This document shows positions 1 to 8,888 of a stretch of DNA of 64,000 nucleotides, in pieces. A program made the position numbers and the translations under genes. The DNA comes from Xanthobacteraceae bacterium (lineage in GTDB: Bacteria > Pseudomonadota > Alphaproteobacteria > Rhizobiales > Xanthobacteraceae). Every line of letters starts with the position of its first letter. Position 1 is the stretch's first letter. The stretch is from assembly GCA_024508855.1 (NCBI GenBank), contig JANINJ010000026.1, positions 186,001 to 250,000 of the forward strand, in the 5' to 3' direction. The notes below the pieces were generated by a model. It did not search any database. It saw only the letters and a program-made list of their open reading frames with translations, and was not told the DNA's origin.

Positions 1-1122
1 TTTGCGGTTCCTGACTTTGCCTTCCGCAGCGCGTTGGATCGCGTTCGCAACTCGGTGGTCAACGCCGACGAGCCGGAAAAGAACGGCGGCCGCGACCTGG
101 CTTATGGGCTGTACGTGCTGGCCAAGAATGGCACCGCGCCCGTCGGCGATCTGCGTTATCTCGCCGACACCAAGATCAGTAATCTCGCCACGCCGATCGC
201 CAAGGCACAATTGGCCGCGGCGTTGGCATTGGTGGGCGATCGTACGCGTGCCGAGCGGGTCTACGCGGCCGCCGTCGAAAGCCTCAATCCGAAGCCGGTG
301 CTGGAGTTCGGCCGTACCGATTACGGTTCGGCGCTGCGCGATGCTGCCGCGCTGGTTTCGCTCGCCAGTGAAGGCAATGCGCCGCGTGCGACGCTGACAC
401 AGGCTGTTCAGCGGGTTGAATCGGCGAGGGGGCTGACGCCCTATACGTCGACGCAGGAGAACGCGTGGCTTGTGCTGGCATCGCGGGCTTTGGCGAAGGA
501 GGCGAACACCATCTCGCTCGATATCGACGGCAGTCCGGTGAAGACGGCGCTGTACCGGAACTACAAGGCGGCGGAACTGACCGGCAAGCCGATCAAGATC
601 ACCAACACCGGCGAGACGCCGATGCAGGCGGTGATCTCGGTTTCCGGCGCGCCCATCACGCCGGAACCGGCGGCATCGAACGGGTTCAAGATCGAGCGGA
701 ACTATTTCGCGCTCGACGGCACATCGGCCGATCCCGCGAAAGCCAGGCAGAACGACCGCTTCGCCGTCGTGCTGAAAGTCACCGAGGCCAAGCCGGAGTA
801 CGGCCACATTATGGTGGTCGACTATCTTCCGGCAGGCTTTGAGATCGACAATCCGCATCTGGTCTCGTCCGGCGATACTGGTACGCTGGACTGGATCGAG
901 GACGGTAAAGATCCTGCGCATACCGAGTTCCGCGACGATCGCTTCAGTGCCGCGATCGATCGTGCCAGCAACGACAAGGCGGTGTTCACGGTGGCTTACG
1001 TCGTCCGCGCGGTGTCTCCCGGCAAATACGTGCTGCCGCAGGCCTATGTCGAGGATATGTATAATCCCTCGCGCTATGGCCGCACGGGAACGGGAGCAGT
1101 CGAGGTGCGTTCGGCAAAATGA
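1..1122 (+). CDS. alpha-2-macroglobulin family protein, C-terminal part (5' end outside window)
   Basis: The reading frame is open from base 1 with no start codon, so only about the last 373 residues are visible. The visible part has the alpha-helical TED-like stretch (repeated Ala/Leu-rich helices, residues about 20-160) followed by a beta-rich receptor-binding-like end with the phrases VVDYLPAGFEIDNP and QAYVEDMYNPSRYGRT, which are typical of the bacterial YfhM-type alpha-2-macroglobulins. In this family the protein is a periplasmic, often lipid-anchored protease trap. The stop overlaps the pbpC start (ATGA), matching the common A2M-pbpC pairing, where a trap protein and a peptidoglycan synthase are thought to act together in envelope defence or repair. 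The thioester region, if present, lies upstream of the window. Confidence 0.85.
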   Translation, partial: FAVPDFAFRSALDRVRNSVVNADEPEKNGGRDLAYGLYVLAKNGTAPVGDLRYLADTKISNLATPIAKAQLAAALALVGDRTRAERVYAAAVESLNPKPVLEFGRTDYGSALRDAAALVSLASEGNAPRATLTQAVQRVESARGLTPYTSTQENAWLVLASRALAKEANTISLDIDGSPVKTALYRNYKAAELTGKPIKITNTGETPMQAVISVSGAPITPEPAASNGFKIERNYFALDGTSADPAKARQNDRFAVVLKVTEAKPEYGHIMVVDYLPAGFEIDNPHLVSSGDTGTLDWIEDGKDPAHTEFRDDRFSAAIDRASNDKAVFTVAYVVRAVSPGKYVLPQAYVEDMYNPSRYGRTGTGAVEVRSAK

Positions 1123-3245
1123 CGACCACGGTTGCATTATCACCGCCAGTCCGATCCGGGCGCCTCTGGCGCGGGATCAAATGGGCGACCGTGCTGGTGC
1201 TGGCGTCGTGTCTGGTCGTGGCGGCTGCAATCGGTGCCTGGACGATTTCGCTCGGGCCGCTCTCGCTCAAGGAAGCGAGACAAGTCTCCACTACGGTCGT
1301 TGACCGGAACGGCAAGCTGCTGCGCGCCTATGCGATGAGCAACGGCCGCTGGCGCTTGCCGGTCGATGCCAGGACCGACGTCGATCCCGGTTATGTCGAC
1401 CTGTTGCTTGCTTATGAAGACCAGCGCTTCCGGTCGCATATCGGCGTCGATCCGTGGGCGCTGGGCCGCGCGGCATTCCAGTTGGTGACGCGGGGACACA
1501 TCGTTTCCGGCGGCTCGACGATCACCATGCAGTTGGCGCGGTTGATCGAGCCGCGCCGTCGCCGCTCGTTCTACGCCAAGCTGCATCAGGTCGTGCGCGC
1601 GCTGGAGATCGAGCGACGGCTCGACAAGGATCAGATCCTCAATCTGTATCTGGCGTTGGCACCGTATGGCGGCAACCTGGAAGGCATTCGCGCGGCATCG
1701 ATCGCCTATTTCGGCAAGGAGCCGAAACGTCTCTCGCTGGCGGAAGAGGCACTGCTGGTCGCCTTGCCGCAGTCCCCGGAGACGCGACGGCTGGACCGGC
1801 ATCCCGCGGCGGCGCAGGCGGCGCGTGACCGCGTGCTGGATCGCATGGTCGAAGAGGGCAAGGTGTCGGCGGAAGACGCTGCGCAGGCGAAATCCGTTGC
1901 GGTGCCTCGGATGCGCAAGCACATGCCGATCCTGGCGCCGCATTCCGCGGATCGCGCTACGGCTACGGTCAAGGACGCAACGACGATCCGGCTGACATTG
2001 GATGGCAGCCTGCAACGCACGCTGGAAACGCTGGCGAAGGATCGCGCAGTTGCGTTGGGTCCTGATATTTCCGTGGCAATCGTTGCCGTCGACAATCAGA
2101 GCGGCGATGTCCTGGCGCGTGTCGGGTCGCCCGATTATTTCGACGATCGTCGCGCCGGGCAGGTCGACATGACCCGCGCCATCCGTTCGCCGGGCTCGAC
2201 TCTGAAGCCATTCATCTATGGTCTCGCCTTCGAAGATGGCTTTGTACATCCGGAAAGTCTGATCGATGATCGGCCGATCCGGTTCGGCAGTTACGCCCCT
2301 GAAAACTTCGACATGACATTTCAGGGCACCGTGTCGGTGCGTCATGCTTTGCAACTGTCGTTGAACGTGCCCGCGGTTGCGTTGCTCGACCGCGTCGGCG
2401 CAAGCCGGCTGTCGTCGCGATTGAGGCAGGCGGGAGCCGATCTGGTGTTGCCGACGAACGAAGTGCCTGGGCTTGCCATGGGACTGGGCGGCATCGGCAT
2501 CACCTTGCAGGACCTCGTTCAACTCTACGCAGGCCTCCCGAGGCTGGGCAGCACCGTGCCGTTGCGGGAGATCGTGCAGGCGGGTGAGAGCCCGCGTGAG
2601 CCTCTGCGGTTGCTGGATCGGGTTGCTGCCTGGCAGGTCGGGAACGTACTGATGGGAACACCGCCGCCCGAAAATGCAGTCCGCAACCGGATCGCGTTCA
2701 AGACAGGCACCAGTTACGGCTATCGCGATGCCTGGTCGGTCGGTTTCGACGGCCGCATGACGGTCGGGGTCTGGGTGGGCCGTCCGGACGGTGCGCCGGT
2801 TCCCGGACTGGTCGGCCGGGCCGCGGCGGCGCCGATCCTGTTCGATGCCTTTGCCCGTTCCGGCAAGCTTCCGGCGCCGCTGCCCAAGCCACCGCCGGGG
2901 ACCCTGATCGCGGCAAACGCCAAGTTGCCGTTACCGCTGCGCCGATTCCGGCAGGCCGGTGAACTCGTCCAGACGAGCAGGGATCGCCCGCTCCATATTC
3001 AATTTCCGCTGAACGGCTCGCGGATCGACGCCAGCACGACCGACCCAGCGCAGCGGTATTCGGCAGTCCCGGTCAAGGTAGCGGGAGGGGTGCTGCCGAT
3101 GACGGTGCTGGTCAACGGGGTGTCCGCGGGCGACTTCGATAGCCGGCGGCAGCGGCTGGTCGATCCGCCGGGGCCGGGCTTTGTGCGTCTCACCGTAATG
3201 GACGCGACTGGCGCGGCGGACACAGTTGTCGTCCGAATTCAATAA
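1119..3245 (+). CDS. pbpC: penicillin-binding protein 1C (transglycosylase/transpeptidase)
   Basis: 708 residues, slightly shorter than E. coli PBP1C. There is an N-terminal membrane anchor (about residues 18-42). The GT51 transglycosylase domain carries the catalytic Glu motif EDQRFRSHIGVDPWALGRA and GGSTITMQLARL. The transpeptidase domain carries SxxK as SPGSTLKPF, the SLN motif and KTGTS in FKTGTSYGYRDAWSVG. A C-terminal BiPBP_C-like beta domain ends the protein. All catalytic residues are present, so it should polymerise and possibly cross-link peptidoglycan in the periplasm. It is translationally coupled to the upstream alpha-2-macroglobulin gene through an ATGA overlap. Confidence 0.95.
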   Translation: MTTTVALSPPVRSGRLWRGIKWATVLVLASCLVVAAAIGAWTISLGPLSLKEARQVSTTVVDRNGKLLRAYAMSNGRWRLPVDARTDVDPGYVDLLLAYEDQRFRSHIGVDPWALGRAAFQLVTRGHIVSGGSTITMQLARLIEPRRRRSFYAKLHQVVRALEIERRLDKDQILNLYLALAPYGGNLEGIRAASIAYFGKEPKRLSLAEEALLVALPQSPETRRLDRHPAAAQAARDRVLDRMVEEGKVSAEDAAQAKSVAVPRMRKHMPILAPHSADRATATVKDATTIRLTLDGSLQRTLETLAKDRAVALGPDISVAIVAVDNQSGDVLARVGSPDYFDDRRAGQVDMTRAIRSPGSTLKPFIYGLAFEDGFVHPESLIDDRPIRFGSYAPENFDMTFQGTVSVRHALQLSLNVPAVALLDRVGASRLSSRLRQAGADLVLPTNEVPGLAMGLGGIGITLQDLVQLYAGLPRLGSTVPLREIVQAGESPREPLRLLDRVAAWQVGNVLMGTPPPENAVRNRIAFKTGTSYGYRDAWSVGFDGRMTVGVWVGRPDGAPVPGLVGRAAAAPILFDAFARSGKLPAPLPKPPPGTLIAANAKLPLPLRRFRQAGELVQTSRDRPLHIQFPLNGSRIDASTTDPAQRYSAVPVKVAGGVLPMTVLVNGVSAGDFDSRRQRLVDPPGPGFVRLTVMDATGAADTVVVRIQ

Positions 3246-3262
3246 GGCGTCGCTAACTGGTT

Positions 3263-5041
3263 GTGGCACCGTTGGTTTCATCGTATGCGGAACCAATGGC
3301 CGAAAGCAGCTACCAATCCAGATTTGGCGCGCCCCGGGAACCCAAAAACCGGGTCAATCCCGGCCGCGGACTTGTGACCGTGATCGATTTCGTCACGGTT
3401 AGCGATGTACGGGCGATCGCATTTCTGATTCTGTGCGGACTGCTGATGTTCTTGCCGGGATTCTTCAACATCCCGCCGATCGACCGTGACGAAGCACGAT
3501 TTGCCCAGGCCACCAAGCAGATGGTGGAGACCGGCGATTTCGTCGACATCCGATTCCAGAACGAGGTCCGTTATAAGAAGCCCGTCGGCATCTACTGGCT
3601 GCAGGCGGCGAGTGTCGAAGCCGCGTCGTCGCTCGGCCTGCCGCGCGCGCAGGTGCGGATCTGGCTCTACCGGATGCCGTCGCTGCTCGGAGCTATCGGC
3701 GCGGTGTTGCTGACATATTGGACGGCGCTGGCGTTCGTCACACGGCGAGGGGCCGTGCTGGCCGCGCTGCTGATGTGCGGCTGCGTCCTGCTGAATGTCG
3801 AAGCGCGACTGGCGAAGACCGACGCCATGCTGCTGTTCACGGTGGTTGCGGCGATGGGCGCCATGGCACGGGTCTACCTGTCATGGCAGCGCGGCGAAGA
3901 TCCGGCCCGGCCACCTTGGACATGGCCGATTATTTTCTGGACGGCGCTGGCTGGCGGCGTGTTGCTCAAGGGACCGCTGATCTTCCTGTTCGTCATCCTG
4001 ACCATCGGGACGCTGGCGATCCTGGATCGCTCGGCCGACTGGTTGTGGCGGCTGCGGCCAGCATGGGGACTGATCTGGCTGCTGGTGCTGGTGCTGCCGT
4101 GGTTCGTTGCCATTTTCTGGCGCGCCGGCGACACCTTCTTCACCGACTCGGTCGGTGGCGACATGCTGAGCAAGCTTGCGGGCGGGCAGGAGTCTCACGG
4201 CGCACCGCCGGGCACTTACTTCGTGCTGTTCTGGATCACGTTCTGGCCGGGTGCGCCGCTGGCCGGCATGGCTGCGCCTGCGATCTGGCGCGCGCGGCGC
4301 GAGCCGGGCGCGCAGTATCTGCTGGCCTGGCTGATCCCGTCATGGATCGTGTTCGAACTCGTCATCACCAAGTTGCCGCACTACGTGCTGCCGTTGTATC
4401 CGGCGATTGCGATCCTGATCGCCGGTACACTCGAGCGGCGGATGCTGTCGCGCTCATGGGTAATCAAGGGGGCGGCGTGGTGGTTTGCGATCCCCGCGAT
4501 TACGTCGGTGATCGCCGTCGTGGCGGCGATCACGCTGACCCGGCAGCCCGTGTTTCTCGCTTGGCCGTTCGTCGCGGTGTCGCTGATCCTAGGTTTATTC
4601 GCGTGGTGGCTGTACGATGACTATCGCGCGGAGCGGTCGCTGCTGAATGCCGTTGGTGCCTCGCTGTTCCTGAGTTTCGCCATCTACGGCATCATCATGC
4701 CTGCACTGACGCCGCTTTTCCCCAGCGCCGAAATCGCAAGGGCGTTGCGTAATGTGGTGTGCGTCGGGCCGAAAGCGGCTGCGGCAGGTTTTCAAGAACC
4801 CAGCCTTGTCTTCATGACCGGCACGTCGACGCAATTGACCGACGGTTCGGGCGCTGCTGATTTTCTCAATCAAGGCAGCTGTCGATTTGCGCTGGTGGAA
4901 TCACGGTCGGAGCGGGCGTTCGCGCAGCGCGCCGAAGCGCTCGGTCTGCGTTACAACGTCTTCAGGCGGATCGAAGGCTATAACTACTCGCAAGGCAAAA
5001 CGATTTCCGTTGCGATCTTCCGATCGGAAGGCACGGAATAG
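3263..5041 (+). CDS. GT-C family glycosyltransferase (ArnT/PMT-like), probable lipid A/LPS sugar transferase
   Basis: 592 residues from a GTG start, or 581 from an in-frame ATG at 3296. It is a multi-spanning integral membrane protein with many hydrophobic segments. The first periplasmic loop has the family signature DRDEARFAQATKQMVETGDF followed by RYKKPVGIYWLQA, as in PMT_2/ArnT enzymes that take a sugar from a polyprenyl-phosphate carrier. It is followed at 1-2 bases by a PAP2 phosphatase gene, then a polyprenyl-sugar synthase-like gene and a LAB_N gene. From context I infer that it adds a sugar (galacturonate, mannose or similar) to lipid A or the core. The exact sugar cannot be read from the sequence. 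Confidence 0.85.
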   Translation: MAPLVSSYAEPMAESSYQSRFGAPREPKNRVNPGRGLVTVIDFVTVSDVRAIAFLILCGLLMFLPGFFNIPPIDRDEARFAQATKQMVETGDFVDIRFQNEVRYKKPVGIYWLQAASVEAASSLGLPRAQVRIWLYRMPSLLGAIGAVLLTYWTALAFVTRRGAVLAALLMCGCVLLNVEARLAKTDAMLLFTVVAAMGAMARVYLSWQRGEDPARPPWTWPIIFWTALAGGVLLKGPLIFLFVILTIGTLAILDRSADWLWRLRPAWGLIWLLVLVLPWFVAIFWRAGDTFFTDSVGGDMLSKLAGGQESHGAPPGTYFVLFWITFWPGAPLAGMAAPAIWRARREPGAQYLLAWLIPSWIVFELVITKLPHYVLPLYPAIAILIAGTLERRMLSRSWVIKGAAWWFAIPAITSVIAVVAAITLTRQPVFLAWPFVAVSLILGLFAWWLYDDYRAERSLLNAVGASLFLSFAIYGIIMPALTPLFPSAEIARALRNVVCVGPKAAAAGFQEPSLVFMTGTSTQLTDGSGAADFLNQGSCRFALVESRSERAFAQRAEALGLRYNVFRRIEGYNYSQGKTISVAIFRSEGTE

Positions 5042-5042
5042 G

Positions 5043-5915
5043 ATGCCTTCCAAATCCGGCATCGACGAGGCTTCGGGCTATTTCGTCAACGTCATGCTGG
5101 TGATCTGGCTATCCGTCGTTCGCATTCTGCGTTCGCCCTCGCATTCCCGCCGTGCGGATGCGGCACGGCGGCTCTCGCGGCGATTGCTGTTGCTGACCAT
5201 GATCGTTGCGCTTTTGATCATCGCTCTGATGTTCGTGGTCGATGCCCCGGAGATCAGGTTGATGCCGCCGCGCGGCACGGCCAGCCTGTGGCCCGTCAAG
5301 ATCATCACCGACTTCGGAAAATCGACCTACGTGCTGTGGTTTCTGGCGGCAATATTGTTGCTGGTCGCTGTCACTATTCCAATCGTGCACGCAAGAGCCC
5401 GGACGGTAATGATCGGACTGGGAACCCACTTCCAATACATCTTCCTTTCCGTCGCCATTGCGGTTCTTGTGGGCGAGGTCGTGAAAGGCATCGTCGGACG
5501 CGGGCGGCCGTTTGTCGGCGGCCACGCAAATCCGTTCAACTATTCGCATTTCTCATGGAACGAGGCCTATGCGAGTTTCCCGTCCGGTCATGCCATCACC
5601 AGTTTCGCATTGGCTTATGCGGTTTCGTCGGTGTGGCCCCGGCTGCGGCTGGTGATGTTCGTCTACGCGACGGTTATTATCGCAAGTCGCCTGGTTCTCC
5701 TGGCTCATCATCCCAGCGACGTGGTTGGTGGCGCGCTGCTGGGCGTACTGGTGGCCATGATCGTGCGGCAATGGTTCGCCGCACGCCGCCTCGGCTTCAC
5801 CATTCAGCAGAATGGCGAAATCGTGCCGCTGGGCGGGGTCGGCATCTCCGACCTTAAAAGGGTTGCCCGGGGCGCCGTTGCCCCATATGAAGCGGGCTCC
5901 CCAGACCGGCGTTGA
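5043..5915 (+). CDS. PAP2-family membrane phosphatase (LpxE-like or undecaprenyl-PP phosphatase)
   Basis: 290 residues from the ATG two bases after the upstream stop. The three-part PAP2 phosphatase signature is complete: KGIVGRGRP, then FPSGHA, then SRLVLLAHHPSDVVGG. There are about six hydrophobic segments. Enzymes of this fold remove phosphates from lipid A (LpxE), undecaprenyl-PP or PGP. In Rhizobium, lpxE sits beside galacturonosyl transferase genes (rgt), which is the arrangement here, so a lipid A phosphatase is the favoured inference. A general lipid phosphatase remains possible. Confidence 0.85.
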   Translation: MPSKSGIDEASGYFVNVMLVIWLSVVRILRSPSHSRRADAARRLSRRLLLLTMIVALLIIALMFVVDAPEIRLMPPRGTASLWPVKIITDFGKSTYVLWFLAAILLLVAVTIPIVHARARTVMIGLGTHFQYIFLSVAIAVLVGEVVKGIVGRGRPFVGGHANPFNYSHFSWNEAYASFPSGHAITSFALAYAVSSVWPRLRLVMFVYATVIIASRLVLLAHHPSDVVGGALLGVLVAMIVRQWFAARRLGFTIQQNGEIVPLGGVGISDLKRVARGAVAPYEAGSPDRR

Positions 5916-5949
5916 AGCGCGGTTTGCCGTTTATCGACCACCCGGAACA

Positions 5950-6714
5950 ATGAGCGGTTCCTTGCCGTCACCCGAAACCGATCCCGTCGAAATTTCCATC
6001 GTTGTGCCGGTCCGCAACGAGGCGGGAAATATTGCGCCGCTGATCGCCGAGATCGTTGCGGCGCTGGGTGAGCGCTGGCGCTACGAAATCATCTACGTCA
6101 ATGACGGCTCCACCGACGCAACCGACGAGCAACTGGCAACGCTGATGAGGCAGCGCCCAAATCTGAGGCACATCCGGCACGCGGAATCCCGCGGACAGTC
6201 GGCCGCGGTGCGAACCGGAGTCCGAGCGGCGCGCGGCGGCATTGCGGCGACGCTGGACGGGGACGGCCAGAACAATCCGGCGTTCCTGCCTGATCTGATC
6301 CTGGCCATCGAGAATGGCGGAGCGCGCGTCGGACTTGCGGCCGGCCAGCGCGTGGGACGCAAGGACACCGGCTTCAAGCGGATGCAGTCGCGGATTGCCA
6401 ACGGAATCCGCAACGGCATTCTCCGCGACGGGACACGCGACACCGGTTGTGGCCTCAAGGCATTCCGGCGCGACGTATTCCTTACGCTGCCGTATTTCGA
6501 TGGACTGCATCGTTTCCTGCCTGCTCTGGTGCGCCGGGAAGGTCACGACATTGCCTATATCGATGTGATCGATCGGCCGCGGCGGTCCGGCGTTTCGAAC
6601 TACGGCTTCTTCGATCGCTTATGGATCGGGATCATGGATCTCGCCGGGGTGTGGTGGCTGATCCGTCGCAAGAAGCCCACACCGGTCGCAACCGAGGTTT
6701 TGGTCGATGGTTAG
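5950..6714 (+). CDS. GT2 glycosyltransferase, polyprenyl-phosphate sugar synthase type (DPM1/RgtE-like)
   Basis: About 254 residues from the ATG at 5950. The frame is open further upstream, into the end of the PAP2 gene, with another ATG at 5887, so the start is uncertain. The GT-A fold begins at ISIVVPVRNEAGNI, with the nucleotide-sugar motif YVNDGSTDAT and the acidic motif LDGDGQNNP. One hydrophobic stretch lies near the C-terminus (LWIGIMDLAGVWWLI). Such enzymes load a sugar on a polyprenyl phosphate in the inner membrane, which supplies GT-C transferases like the one at 3263. The gene overlaps the next one by 8 bases. Confidence 0.85.
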   Translation: MSGSLPSPETDPVEISIVVPVRNEAGNIAPLIAEIVAALGERWRYEIIYVNDGSTDATDEQLATLMRQRPNLRHIRHAESRGQSAAVRTGVRAARGGIAATLDGDGQNNPAFLPDLILAIENGGARVGLAAGQRVGRKDTGFKRMQSRIANGIRNGILRDGTRDTGCGLKAFRRDVFLTLPYFDGLHRFLPALVRREGHDIAYIDVIDRPRRSGVSNYGFFDRLWIGIMDLAGVWWLIRRKKPTPVATEVLVDG

Positions 6715-7042
6715 TACGCTGAGCGCCATCAATGCCTATCTACACGACGTCTTCGTCATCAAGTTCGATGGCTGGGTGGTTCTTGGATTCGTCGCGCAGG
6801 CGTTTTTCACCATGCGCTTCGTCGTGCAATGGATTGCCTCGGAGCGGGCGCGCCAAAGCGTGATGCCGGTCGCGTTCTGGTTTTTTTCGATCGGCGGCGG
6901 CGTGTTGCTGTTGATCTACGCGCTCTATCGCCGCGATCCGGTTTTCATCGCCGGGCAGGCATTCGGCCTCGTCGTCTATATCCGCAATCTCTATTTCATC
7001 ATCGTCAACGGCCGACAGGCTTCGACGGCCGGCCCGGACTAG
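6707..7042 (+). CDS. small LAB_N (lipid A biosynthesis N-terminal domain) membrane protein
   Basis: 111 residues with about three membrane segments and the LAB_N pattern FFTMRFVVQWIASERARQSVMP followed by FWFFSIGGGVLLLIYALYRRDPVFI and a conserved YIRNLYFI near the end (motif split here only for reading). This family contains small membrane partners of polyprenyl-sugar enzymes, such as RgtF in Rhizobium. It overlaps the GT2 gene by 8 bases, so the two are probably translated together and may form a membrane complex. Its biochemical role is not settled. Confidence 0.8.
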   Translation: MVSTLSAINAYLHDVFVIKFDGWVVLGFVAQAFFTMRFVVQWIASERARQSVMPVAFWFFSIGGGVLLLIYALYRRDPVFIAGQAFGLVVYIRNLYFIIVNGRQASTAGPD

Positions 7043-7049
7043 GTCCTAG
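7039..7049. repeat. short palindrome holding both converging stop codons
   Basis: CTAGG-T-CCTAG lies at the tail-to-tail junction of the LAB_N gene (stop TAG at 7040-7042) and the Na/Pi transporter gene (stop on the minus strand at 7046-7048). Too short to call a terminator. Confidence 0.5.
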
Positions 7050-8740
7050 CGTGCCGACGGATGTGCATTCGGCGGTGGGTCGATAACGACCGCCTGGTCG
7101 GTGGTGTGTGCATCCTCGAGCTGGCCCGCAGCATCGAGCACAGGGTAGGCGACCGAGCAGATGTGCGAGTGAATGCGCTTGAGATCGCGCAGCACATCGA
7201 GGTGTAGCGAGGTGGTCTCGATCGTTTCCGGACGGCCTTCGCGAAGGCGATCTAGATGCCGTTCGGTGGCGGCCAGTTCTGCGTTACGCAGCGCGGCCTT
7301 CTCGGCGAGCAGCTTCTGCGCCTCATTGACGTCGCCGGACATGAACACGCCGAAAGCGATCCGTAGGGATTCCAGCGTTCGCCGGTGAAAGTCCAAAAGT
7401 TCGGCAGCACCTTCCGGCGAGAACTGGAAGCGGCGCTTGATCTTCTTGGTGGCGAGTTCGCTCAGGTTCTTGTCGACGATGTCGCCGATATGTTCGAGAT
7501 TGATCGCGAAGGAGATGATCTCCATTGCCCGATGGCCTTCGCGTTCGTCGAGGCTGCCGCGCGTGAGCTTCGTCACGTACAGCTTGATGGCTTCATCGAG
7601 GCCGTCGACGCTGTTGTCCATCCGCGTCACCTGATCGACCAGCGCGCGGTCGTTGGTCATGATGGCGGTCATCACTTCCCGCAGCATCGATTCAACCATG
7701 TCCCCCATGCGCAGGGTTTCGCGCGCTGCGTCGGCAAGCGCCAACGACGGCGTTTCCAGTGCGCTCTCGTCCAGGTAGCGCGGCCGTGCGGGGTCGACGG
7801 CCTGTTGGCGCTCGGGCAGCAGTCGGATCAGGAACGCGGCTACGCCATTGAGGAGTCCGATCGAAAGGGCTGCGGTCGCGAGATTGAACGCAATGTGGAA
7901 TCCGGCCGTCATCTTCGCGAGGTCGGGCTGCCAGCTCTGGAACAAGTCTGCGATGGGCCCGAGGAAGGGGGCAACCAGCAGCACGCCGACGACGCGATTC
8001 AACAGATTACCCACCGGCAAGCGATAGTTGGCCGGGTTATCGCGCTTCGCGCCCTCGAATACGGGATTGATGGCGCTGCCCAGATTGGCGCCGAGCACCA
8101 AGGCCAGCGCCGCAAACGGCGTCACGAAATGCGCATAGGCCAGCGACATAATCAGCAGGACGGTCGCGACGCTGGAATGCACGGCCCAGGTGACGAGTGC
8201 GCCGATCAGGATGCAGAGTACGGGATCGCCGGTGATTGCATTCATGAAGACGCGCATGCCGGGAGCATTCTCGGCAGGGGCCAGCGTGCCGAGCAGGATA
8301 TGCAATGCCAGCAGCATCAGGCCGAGACCGATGGCCACGCGGCCGATATCCTTGACGCGAGTGCGCGGCCCGGTGCGGAAGGCCACCAGCCCGATGATGA
8401 ACAGCGCAGGAGCCGCCGCCGAGATATTGAACGAAAGCACTTGAACGATCAGCGTGGTGCCGACATTCGCCCCGAGCATGATTGCAAGTGCCGGTACCAG
8501 CCCCACCAGACCTTCCGCGGCGAATGAGCTGGTGATCAGCCCGGTTGCGGTGCTGCTCTGGAGCAGGGCGGTAAGGCCCAGCCCCGCGGCGAATGCGGCG
8601 AGCCGATTGCCCAGCGCCTTGGCCATCAGCAGACGAAGGTTCGGACCGAAGGCACGCAGAATGCCGCTCTGGACCATGTGAAGGCCCCAAAGCAGCAGCG
8701 CTACGCCACCCATCAGGTCAAGAAGAACGATCGATCCCAT
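7046..8740 (-). CDS. Na/Pi cotransporter family protein (NptA/YjbB type)
   Basis: 564 residues. The N-terminal half has two Na_Pi_cotrans repeats with the glutamine-serine motif GLTALLQSSTATG and a second VTWAVHSSVATVLL. The C-terminal half (about residues 340-540) is a soluble PhoU-like helical bundle (AINLEHIGDIVDKNLSELA). Family members move inorganic phosphate with sodium across the inner membrane, and the bacterial YjbB type is linked to phosphate export. It converges with the envelope cluster with only three bases between the two coding regions. No Pho box was recognised in the 148 bases separating it from metC. Confidence 0.9.
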   Translation of the reverse strand: MGSIVLLDLMGGVALLLWGLHMVQSGILRAFGPNLRLLMAKALGNRLAAFAAGLGLTALLQSSTATGLITSSFAAEGLVGLVPALAIMLGANVGTTLIVQVLSFNISAAAPALFIIGLVAFRTGPRTRVKDIGRVAIGLGLMLLALHILLGTLAPAENAPGMRVFMNAITGDPVLCILIGALVTWAVHSSVATVLLIMSLAYAHFVTPFAALALVLGANLGSAINPVFEGAKRDNPANYRLPVGNLLNRVVGVLLVAPFLGPIADLFQSWQPDLAKMTAGFHIAFNLATAALSIGLLNGVAAFLIRLLPERQQAVDPARPRYLDESALETPSLALADAARETLRMGDMVESMLREVMTAIMTNDRALVDQVTRMDNSVDGLDEAIKLYVTKLTRGSLDEREGHRAMEIISFAINLEHIGDIVDKNLSELATKKIKRRFQFSPEGAAELLDFHRRTLESLRIAFGVFMSGDVNEAQKLLAEKAALRNAELAATERHLDRLREGRPETIETTSLHLDVLRDLKRIHSHICSVAYPVLDAAGQLEDAHTTDQAVVIDPPPNAHPSAR

Positions 8741-8888
8741 ACCTGCTCGTGATCCATTCGAGTCAAACAGTCAGGCTACTGCCAAACGGTCGGGGATCAA
8801 CTCATATATTTACGGAACCATGCGACTGCCATGATTCCGGAAGGCTATTTCAGGCAACACCCACAGGGCAGTGGAAATCTTCGCGACC

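Noticed and set aside
1140-2522. Long open frame on the minus strand across pbpC
   Set aside because: Antisense shadow of pbpC with low-complexity composition and no recognisable motif.
8741-8888. Pho box before the Na/Pi transporter gene
   Set aside because: No CTGTCAT-type direct repeat was found in the short upstream region.
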